Below are positions 1-6,526 of a stretch of 6,526 bases of DNA, piece after piece. Position 1 is the stretch's first letter. Every line of letters begins with the position of its first letter. The notes beneath the pieces are model-generated. The model was not told the DNA's origin, made no database searches, and saw nothing but the letters and a program-made list of their open reading frames with translations. The DNA is from Deltaproteobacteria bacterium. GTDB taxonomy: Bacteria > UBA10199 > SBBF01. The stretch spans positions 1 through 6,526 of the forward strand of contig JACQOY010000114.1 of NCBI GenBank assembly GCA_016207765.1. Reading direction: 5' to 3'. The translations under genes and the position numbers were made by a program.

Positions 1-3000
1 AACGGTCGGCAACGGATATTGAATCTGCACCAGACGCCCGGTGTAGGCCCCCTTGCCGAACTTGCCGTGCTCAAGAAGGGTAAAAGGAGGGTTGTGCGGG
101 TTTTCCGCGTTAACAACACGCTGGATTTCGTTGTTGGTTTTATCGACAACAACAAACTGATCCCCGGTTTCCATGACATTTCGATGGAGGTGCATCAGCC
201 TCTGCTCGGCCACAATCCGGCGGCGGGCGGCGGTCTGCTTTAACGGAGAAGACTCCTGGGGCGAAGGTTCTTCTTCCGACTCGACCCCGGACACGCCGTT
301 GGTATCGTAGAGGGCAATGAGGAAATCATTTTCGGGATTTTGCCCCCAGGTTTCGCCGTCAAAGGCGGCCATTTTCAGTTTTTGAATTCCCCCCGTCCCC
401 AAAAGGCTCGGATCGTAGATCGCAAGGGTCTGATCGGCGCCGTTCCGCTTGTAAAAGGCGGGAATAAAAAACTGGATCATCCGGCCGGGATTTTTTGGAT
501 TTTCCCCCACAAAGCGGAGATTCACCTGCTGATTGGTCGTCCCGTGCGGGTGAAAAACCCACGACGGCCTTTGCCCCTTTTTGGGCGTGTACGGCATCAA
601 CTCGACCTGCAGGCGCACCCCGTTGGCATTCATCAGCCACAACCGAACCGGCGCAACAGCGGCCAAAGCCCCCTTAAGGGCAACAAAATCGTTTTGATGC
701 CGGGCCCATATTTGTCTCAGTTCTCCCTGAGCCTGGCGGAATTCGGCGGTGCTTTCGGGAAGCAGTTGGAAATCGCCTCCCATTTCGGAGAGCCAGGTTG
801 AAATAGTTTGGTGTAGCCATCGATGTTTCTTAAAATCGTTCCCGATGTCGGCTTCCGTTACGGTGATCAGATTTTCCCAGTCGCGTTCGTTGACAAGATA
901 CGGAGACAAATCACGGCTGGCAATCGGGAGATTTTCCGACAAGTGAATCCGGCGACGAGCCATCGATGCATCCGGTGTTGTGTCGGCGTTGGTAGGGGCT
1001 TGGCCGGTGGGCCTGCCGGAACCGGACGGTTTACGCTCCGGACGCCGGGCATGCCCTTCATCCAAAAAAGGTCGGGCGCCGGGAAAATCTTTTAAATCAC
1101 CATCCCGAAGAGTAATTCCGATAAACAAGGGATCGGATCCCGGAAAAAAGAAGGCGCGAAAGGCAAACTTCTGATCCGTCAGCGGGACAAAAAGATACGA
1201 ATCGGTTTCGCGGTGGTAAAAACCCTGAAAAAGGCCTGTCAGCACATTTCCTTTTCCGAGATCAAGCGTGATTTCGGTGCGGCCGTCATTGAAATAAAAG
1301 CTCCCCTCCTGGGGGTCGTAAACGGTTGTAAAGGTTATACTGCGCGCTGTTCCTTCAACACCCGACTCACCCATGACCGCCTCGCCCAACCGAACTATCG
1401 CCGTGATGCCGTCATCATTGCCTTTCCACTGCCGAACCGATCCAAAGCGCCCCTGATCCTTTGCCAACAGGTCTGTTCCGATGAGTGAAACGTAATTGAC
1501 AAATCCTTCCACGGCATTTCGTGCGCGGCGGCGCAGATCATTTCCGGCCGCTCCCGTTGAATTATAGAATACAGGCACATTAAGGTTGCCGGGGATTTTT
1601 GCGCTTTTCAGACGGGTGGTTCCGGGAGGAATGGGGAGCAACTCGCTCTCTCCGTCTGAAAGGAGATGATAGCGGGTGGTAATAGCCAACTGGTTATTCC
1701 ATTTGCTTGTCACATCACCCGTATTTTCATCCCGCAACACCCGCCACGACCCGCTTGAAGAATCGAACATCATCGTGACTTCAAACCGGAGGCGCGTCTG
1801 AGCCGAGCAATAATGCACGCGGATTCCCGTGCCGGGAACAGCGTCTTTCATGACAATGAGCGATTCCGGATCCGGAAAAAATGAAGCATCGGGATTCAGT
1901 TGCTGGAGACGGTGAGAAATATTTCCTATTTTTTCAAATCGTTCTTCATTGGATAAATGCGGCAAAAGTGCCGCTACGGAGCTTCCCTTTAGCCAGTTGC
2001 CGACGATGCGATCGTCAAGACGTTCATAGGCCAATGGAATGGCCGTCAGGCCGAGCGGCGTGATTCGGATTTTACCGTCTTCACAGGAGAGGCGGAATTC
2101 CAGGGTTTCTCCGGCAAGCTTGACTTTCGCATCTTTGACTTCGCCCTCATCTACATGAATACCGCTCGCTTTTCCTGCACCACCGTCGATCAACATATGC
2201 TGGATCCAGAATCCGCCGAATGTTTTATGCCCGATCCAGCGCCACCGGCCATGTTCCTCGTGGACCTGAATGTCGCTGGCGACCACAAACCCGGAAGCAT
2301 CATGCTTGACGGTAAGCAGGCTTTCAACCTCTCCAAATTGCGGTACCTCCGATTCAACACGGGCCTGATATTCAAAATCTTCAGGGATAATTTGTCGGCG
2401 GTTCCAGAGGTTACGGCTTCCATTTCCTGAAATTCTGTCAACCGAATGGAGGCGAATCTTGTCCCCTTCATATTCCCACACAACCCGCACGCTTCCCCCT
2501 TCATGTTCCAGAGGGTAAGAGCGGGTGTTCGTCAAGTTTTGGGAGTTGTCCAAAATGGTCGGATTCTCCCGGACCGATAACCGGTAAAACCGCCGCTCGA
2601 GATATCCCTTGGATGTATCTTCCCAGACAAGATCAACCGCATCACCCCACCGGACAACCGACTGCGCTGTTTTCAGCAGGCCGCGCCCGTTTTCGTCGCT
2701 CCACGAGGCATTCTCGATTTTTATCCGACCATCCGGTTGGAGATGAAGGTCCATTTTAATCATATGGCCCCGGCCCTGCCGGTCGCCGGATGCATGCGTA
2801 TAGGTCCGATGCTCCACCCAGGAGGCGCTTTTGATTCCCTTGGGGGTCAGCTCGACCGTAAAATCGCGGATCACCGGTACTCCGCCTGCTTCCCCCTTCA
2901 CACTCCAAGTCAGGGCGTGAGAATCAAAGGGAATCCATTCGCCGTTTGCCTCATCGACTGCTCCCCACAGCCATTCCCGACCGTTTATTTTAAGATTATC

Positions 3001-6000
3001 AAAAACCTGACCCCGCCAAGTCAGGACCAGCGAATCAAGCTGTGCTTCGGCCCCCGTTGACGTAATGGTCCCATCGAGGGAAAAATCACCGTCCCGGGCA
3101 AAAGAAATATTTTTTGTCACGGCATTATGCCACGACCAGTCGTTCCCCTCGCCCGGCCTGACCGGAACAGCCGATTCGCCGCTCGCCTGATAAACAACCG
3201 GAACAGAAACCTCTCCCTTAAGTTTCGCCAAAAAATATTCCTGCGCCGCCTGATCCAGCGAACCGGTGACCAAAATGGAATCGACATGGGTGACTCGCTG
3301 AATTTTCCCGGTCACTTTAAAGTGCGTCCCGATTTCGAGCGCAATCGCATCCCCCGTCACATCAATCCATCCCGATTTTTTTCCATCCGCCAGGAGGTCA
3401 AAGCCCCGCCCCTTTCTTTTCTGGAGCTGATATTCAGTCACCCGATCTTCGTAAGAAACGGCGATGCGTCCCCCTTTTAGGGTTGATAGATCGTCCACCG
3501 GCAGACGGAGCCGATAGGGTGAATTTTTTCCTTCGCCGTTGTTCAACGGAATCCAGCTTCCGGCAGTCGGATAATCGGAACGTGTGTTGATTGAAACCGT
3601 CAACGGTCCGTCGTTGAATACTGCGACCAGCTCTTCGATGCGCCCTACTTCGGGATCGACAATCATCCCCGGCGCCAGTTCGATTTTCTCTCTTTCGGGC
3701 GCCGACAGAGTGAGGCCAAAATAGTCGAGGAGCGAGAAAGTCGGATCGATATATAAAACCCCTCCCTTCGCATCGGCGCCAGCCGCAATGCGCGTATCTC
3801 CCGTCTGCACCCCAAGCTGACTTTCGTAACGACGCGAGGCCTCCGATCCGGACTCGGGACGATTCACATTCTTCCCGACAAGAGAGGAATGGTTTCCCGC
3901 AAGTGGGTAAAACAATCCCTCATGAGGAACCAAAGGGAGAAAAACCATTGATCCGCTGAATTCACTCTGCCCTTCCTTTAATTTTTCCCAGGCGCTGACC
4001 AGAAAGCGACGCGGGCCGTGGGCTCCTCCGGGAACATCCTGAACCAGATAGGGGCCTGCCATATAAAAACTTCGGCCGGGTTCCTGAGGTTCCATTCCCA
4101 TTTCCTCGACGGAAATCAACGGATATAATTCTTTCGATAAAATTCCGGTGAGTCGGGTCAGACCTTGATCCAATGGATAAGTGACAACGGCCACATCGGC
4201 CGGCGTTTCGCCCGGATGGGGAATCTCGTTCACATTTACTTCAATACCGGGCAGAACATTCAAGAGAAGGTCAATCGCCTCATTGCCGACCGTTGTCCCA
4301 AGGGAACGGGCGAAGACCGGCCGAATCGTCCATGCCCCTTCATCACCCATCGTCCCGTCGTCGGAAACGGAAAAATGGGCCGTCGTCTGATTTTCCCTGG
4401 TCGTCGCAAGCCGTCGGCTTATTTCCGCCGAATCGCTCTTATTGTAGAAAAACAGAGTCTGAAAATCGGCCAAATAACAGGCAACAAGAGGGCCCGCCTG
4501 ATAGAGTGTGCCGTGGGGACCTGCGTTCAGGCGAACCAGCGGATGGCTCTGGTTGACAACCGGTTTGGGATCTTGAAGACCGTATCGTTTCAGCGTCTGT
4601 GCGGAACCGGCGCGCTCCCGCTCGTAAAAGGCGATGTGCCAGCGGGATAGATAGCGCTCAAAAGTCTGATTGGGCATGGAGGCCGGAAGTACCAGTGAAA
4701 AATTGCCGTCGGCAAAATAGATTTCCTGTGAAGAGTCGGTAACAAAGAGATCAAAACGGACGATTTCCCGGTTGCGTACGAGGCGGTCCAAAAACATCTG
4801 GAAGGAGGCCTCCGGATCACGCGTTCCCTGCGCCTGTTTCACCGCTTTGAGAACCGCCTCTTTGGCCGCAGGCAAAACGGCAAATAACCGGGTTGTCTCA
4901 TGCGTACCGATCCTGCGGGTAAACAAAAAAGTCATTCCTCCGATATCGACAAGATACAAATATATCCGATCGGGAGCCCCCATCGGTCCACGCGCCCCTC
5001 CGTAAATTTCAATCGAACCCTCGGCCAGAAGGCGAACATCCCCTTCCCGACGCACGACCTTGCGGTTTTCGGCTTTAAGCCCCATAAAAGGGGCTGATTT
5101 CAGCCCGCCCGGCAGATTGAGCTGAATGTCCTCCCAGACCCCCGATTTCCGAAACGATTCGACATTGAGCAAAAAGCTTGTCGGACCGAATTGCCACTCA
5201 TAAAGCCCCTCCCCATGCTCCTTCGGGCGATATTTTTGCGTAATCCCGACAAGTTCCATGTAGGCGGCATGAAAGAGAGCGGGATCCCTGATTGTGACCC
5301 TTTCACCGGCGGGGGGAAACATCGTTTCCAATTCCTGTGGGAGACGTCCGGGGGGAACGGGACGAAGTTCGATCTTTCTGGGTTCTTGGGAGAGACCGAC
5401 AAGAAAGCGGTAGTCCCCGAAATGGACCAGCCGGAATTCGAAAAGGGCATTCCCGACCGGCGCAATAATCGAACCGGAAAACCGGGGGGATGTGAGAATC
5501 ATGGAGCGGCTATCGTCGTCCCCGATCCAACCGGCCAAAAGGGCATCCTGTTTTCCCCGCTTGAAGAGGACGGAAAAATCATCCCCTTCCCTTATGGCCT
5601 GAATATTCCCTTTGTTGCCGTCAATCCGGAGCCCATTCTTTTGCAAGGCTTCATCCAGAATGGCGCGGTACCCGGCGCGGCCGATCATGCCCTCTTTTTC
5701 GAGCGCCCCCCAGGCCCTAAACCGGTCCCAGAAGGAAATTGCGGCGTCGCGGTTGATGAGGTAAATCGACGAACCGGCAACGGCGACAAGAAGCAGACCA
5801 TCAATACTCATGAAACGGTATTCAACGATGTCCCCCTCTCCCCCATCCTGAAACTTGAGGGTGAGGAGCGACTCGGGATTTTTAAGAGTCAGAGGCGGCG
5901 CATAGGTCTCCTCGGCTTTCCACAGAGGATTGGAGGGGAGAAACACCGGGAGTTCGGGCGCTACGGCCGAATCCTCCAGCGTCACGTCGTCTCTGACCGG

Positions 6001-6526
6001 TTGTACCGCCGGATTCAGCGATGGATCATAGCCCAGCACTTCCAACAAGGGCCCTTTCTGAAAGACAACCAAAGCCGGCCGGTCGCCCTCCTTCCTCAGG
6101 CGAATGCGCCGGTCAACAAGGCCGTCCAAGCCTCCCAGCTTCACGTTCGGGGCAACTTTTGAATTTTTCAGGAAATACTGATCGATAAAGGAATCGAGAA
6201 AATGTTTTTCGTCATTTGTCGTCAACTCCACAACTCTTCCCGGCCGATAATCCTTCCCCTCCAGAAGAGCCTCCAGGGTGTTTTTGATGCGGTATTGAAG
6301 AAGAGGGACGGCGATCATGAAATTCATGATCTGTCCCCGGGCCCCCTCCGGGCGAAGTCCCCGACTGAGGGGAGACTGCTCCACTCCGTGGACCTCGGAG
6401 AGGTTCGCCGCCTCGTTGACCATCACGATAATGCCGGAGAAGTCATAAAAACGGACCATGGAAGAATAGCCCGGGTCGGCCAGTTTAAAGGCGGCAATTT
6501 CTTCCCCTCCTTCCAGGATGTAGGCC
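1..6526 (-). CDS. Internal fragment of a giant hypothetical protein, open at both ends
   Basis: One minus-strand frame runs through the entire window without a stop: 2,175 codons, plus one base of a further codon at 6526. It begins A-Y-I-L-E-G-G-E-E and ends Q-I-Q-Y-P-L-P-T-V, so the start and the stop both lie outside. The translation looks like real protein. It has mixed hydrophobic and charged residues, alternating beta-strand-like patterns, well-spaced Gly/Pro/Asp turns and aromatic residues, with Pro/Ser/Glu-rich linkers near both ends. I counted only three Cys (residues 683, 1481 and 1573). I see no long hydrophobic segment, P-loop, metal-binding cluster or catalytic signature, and no family I can name. 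Antisense frames hold only short open stretches, and the longest ones lie codon-on-codon opposite this frame, as expected for shadows. An exported, surface or cell-contact role is an inference from size and composition. It could instead be a giant cytoplasmic scaffold. Coding status is near certain; function is unknown. Confidence 0.95.
217..294 (-). other. Acidic Ser/Pro linker ending in A-R-R-R-I (residues 2078-2103)
   Basis: The linker reads V-S-G-V-E-S-E-E-E-P-S-P-Q-E-S-S, then P-L-K-Q-T-A-A-R-R-R, followed by Ile. Its first half is acidic and Ser/Pro-rich, and its end is basic. It shares its last four residues plus the following Ile with the linker at 949-1053. The sequence after it, up to the window edge, starts with a short helical-looking stretch and then strands such as D-Q-F-V-V-V-D-K-T, so another domain begins here and is cut by the edge. 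Confidence 0.6.
295..948 (-). other. Module between two linkers, with a helical stretch (residues 1860-2077)
   Basis: This module of about 218 residues is bounded on both sides by low-complexity linkers. Its first third includes a probable helical region (residues about 1897-1956) with Q-T-I-S-T-W-L-S-E-M and then F-R-Q-A-Q-G-E-L-R-Q-I-W-A-R-H. The rest returns to strand-like sequence, with P-V-R-L-W-L-M-N-A-N-G-V-R-L-Q-V-E-L and M-I-Q-F-F-I-P-A-F-Y. It closes with D-F-L-I-A-L-Y-D-T-N-G. The helix-then-strands layout differs from the surrounding all-beta body. No family is recognised. Confidence 0.45.
949..1053 (-). other. Low-complexity Pro/Ser/Gly/Thr linker ending in A-R-R-R-I (residues 1825-1859)
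   Basis: This stretch begins H-A-R-R-P-E-R-K-P-S-G-S-G, continues through a Pro/Thr/Asn/Ala-rich section and ends S-M-A-R-R-R, followed by Ile. It has almost no large hydrophobic residues and sits between a strand-rich segment and a new module, as expected for a flexible, exposed tether. It is unusually basic at both ends. Confidence 0.6.
1699..3138 (-). other. Tryptophan-rich beta region (residues 1130-1609)
   Basis: I count 19 Trp in these 480 residues, about 4 percent, against 11 in the preceding 1,129 and 8 in the following 566. They sit mostly inside strand-like stretches next to charged or polar turns, for example W-S-W-H-N, E-W-L-W-G, V-V-W-E-Y-E and R-W-R-W-I-G-H. Alternation of hydrophobic and polar residues is strong, and Gly-Asp or Asn-Gly turns are frequent, which fits a beta-sandwich or beta-propeller-like fold. 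Surface Trp and other aromatics are common in carbohydrate-binding and adhesive modules, but no catalytic or known binding motif is visible, so that role is only a suggestion. Confidence 0.45.
3991..5469 (-). other. Beta-rich region with recurring Gly/Pro landmarks (residues about 353-845)
   Basis: Similar short landmarks recur at roughly even spacing, each close to a hydrophobic strand pair. They are I-I-A-P-V-G (Pro at residue 356), G-G-A-R-G-P (509-514), N-A-G-P-H-G (667-672) and M-A-G-P (822-825), the last followed by G-G-A-H-G-P (833-838). The Pro positions are about 155-158 residues apart. The strands after the first three landmarks resemble each other loosely: F-R-L-V-H-F-G-D-Y-R-F-L-V, Y-L-V-D-I-G-G-M-T-F-L-F and Y-L-A-D-F-Q-T-L-F-F. 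This may mark a tandem family of very diverged beta domains of about 157 residues. The similarity is weak and was judged by eye, so chance remains possible. Confidence 0.3.
5079..5106. repeat. Two overlapping, mutually exclusive inverted repeats
   Basis: GCCCC at 5079-5083 can pair with GGGGC at 5090-5094 across a 6-nt A-rich loop. GGGCTGA at 5091-5097 can pair with TCAGCCC at 5100-5106 across 2 nt. The two share 5091-5094, so only one can form at a time. They are inside the coding frame, which here encodes G-L-K-S-A-P-F-M-G-L-K. No T-run follows on either strand, so neither is a convincing terminator. Confidence 0.4.
5893..6015 (-). other. Proline/acidic interdomain linker (residues 171-211)
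   Basis: This stretch starts N-P-A-V-Q-P-V-R-D-D and ends E-T-Y-A-P-P. It is rich in Pro, Asp, Glu and Ala and poor in regular secondary-structure patterns. It includes P-E-L-P-V-F-L-P-S-N-P. It separates the mixed alpha/beta segment from the long beta-rich body. It is called on composition only, so the exact ends are approximate. Confidence 0.45.
6016..6525 (-). other. Mixed alpha/beta segment at the right edge (residues 1-170)
   Basis: This is the most N-terminal part of the protein visible here; its true N-terminus is upstream of the window. It opens with strand-like stretches, for example V-R-F-Y-D-F-S-G-I-I-V-M-V. A likely amphipathic helix follows at about residues 65-90, containing M-I-A-V-P-L-L-Q-Y-R-I-K-N-T-L-E-A-L-L. 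A mixed charged region leads to V-V-F-Q-K-G-P-L-L-E-V-L-G-Y just before the first linker. There is no signal peptide or membrane segment, as expected for an internal piece. I do not recognise the fold, and the boundary is set only by the Pro-rich linker that follows. Confidence 0.4.
6305..6337. repeat. Extended inverted repeat (9-bp arms plus 5-bp outer arms)
   Basis: Positions 6313-6321 (GATCATGAA) and 6323-6331 (TTCATGATC) are perfect inverted arms around a single A at 6322. Outside them, GGGAC at 6305-6309 pairs with GTCCC at 6333-6337, leaving a 3-nt versus 1-nt bulge. It lies inside the coding frame and encodes I-M-N-F-M-I at its core. It could form a hairpin in the mRNA or be a coincidence of codon choice. 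There is no T-run to make it a terminator. Confidence 0.5.

Noticed and set aside
218..235. GGC/CGG triplet-like run suggesting a simple repeat
   Set aside because: It is short and imperfect, and is explained by the Ala-Ala-Arg-Arg-Arg codons at the end of a linker.
1129..1141. Palindrome GGGATC-G-GATCCC
   Set aside because: Arms of 6 bp are expected by chance several times in a window this size, and nothing around it suggests a site.
340..4650. Other plus-strand open frames of about 90-160 codons (340-801, 823-1095, 1213-1488, 2155-2430, 2737-3060, 3127-3480, 4165-4650)
   Set aside because: All start at positions equal to 1 modulo 3, the same codon-opposed register as the 323-codon frame. 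One shared register across the window is the mark of a mirrored coding frame, not of several independent genes.
4795..4813. In-frame ATG on the minus strand (residue 577) with a GGAGG 11 nt upstream, resembling a ribosome binding site and internal start
   Set aside because: The upstream frame is open and protein-like with no break. The spacing is long, and GGAGG arises from ordinary Glu-Ala codons within a GGAGGCCTCC palindrome.
359..5465. Minus-strand open frames of 60-121 codons in other registers (359-640, 867-1061, 1395-1580, 2190-2504, 4590-4820, 5100-5465)
   Set aside because: They overlap the window-spanning frame completely on the same strand. They are short and have unnatural Arg/Ser/Pro-rich composition.
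5191..6162. Plus-strand open frame of 323 codons starting with ATG
   Set aside because: It lies codon-on-codon opposite the giant minus-strand frame. In that register its stops can only fall opposite Leu TTA, Leu CTA and Ser TCA, which the real gene uses sparingly, so long antisense openings are expected. The translation is Gly/Pro/Arg-heavy without recognisable domains.
6503..6514. Strong Shine-Dalgarno-like AGGAGGGG on the minus strand near the right edge
   Set aside because: No ATG, GTG or TTG in the frame follows at a suitable distance, and the bases encode E-G-G-E within the continuous frame.

Overview
The whole window is the inside of one very large gene on the minus strand. The minus-strand frame whose codons end at positions 1, 4, 7 ... 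(from 6525 down to 1) has no stop codon, which gives 2,175 sense codons. Neither the true start nor the stop lies in the window, so the full protein is longer than 2,175 residues. There is no intergenic space. I see no tRNA, rRNA, CRISPR array, insertion sequence, promoter or terminator that stands up. Every other open frame is a short shadow of this gene.

In this entry residue i means the i-th codon read from the right-hand edge, so residue 1 is at 6525-6523 and residue 2175 is at 3-1. Residues 1-170 look mixed alpha/beta. Residues 171-211 are a Pro/acidic linker. Residues about 212-1824 form a long, mostly beta-strand-like body. Within it, residues about 353-845 carry spaced Gly/Pro landmarks that may mark degenerate repeats, and residues 1130-1609 are strongly enriched in tryptophan. 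Near the left edge two low-complexity linkers (residues 1825-1859 and 2078-2103) isolate a module of about 218 residues that contains a helical stretch. Both linkers end in the same short Ala-Arg-Arg-Arg-Ile motif. I counted only three cysteines in the window.

I recognise no catalytic motif, nucleotide-binding loop, transmembrane helix or named domain. The size, the near-absence of Cys and the beta-rich, linker-joined architecture suggest an exported or surface-exposed giant bacterial protein. This is inference. Proteins of thousands to tens of thousands of residues are known from Omnitrophota and from some other uncultivated, host-associated or predatory lineages. The moderate G+C (about mid-50s by eye) fits such a source but does not identify it. 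The organism cannot be assigned from this window.
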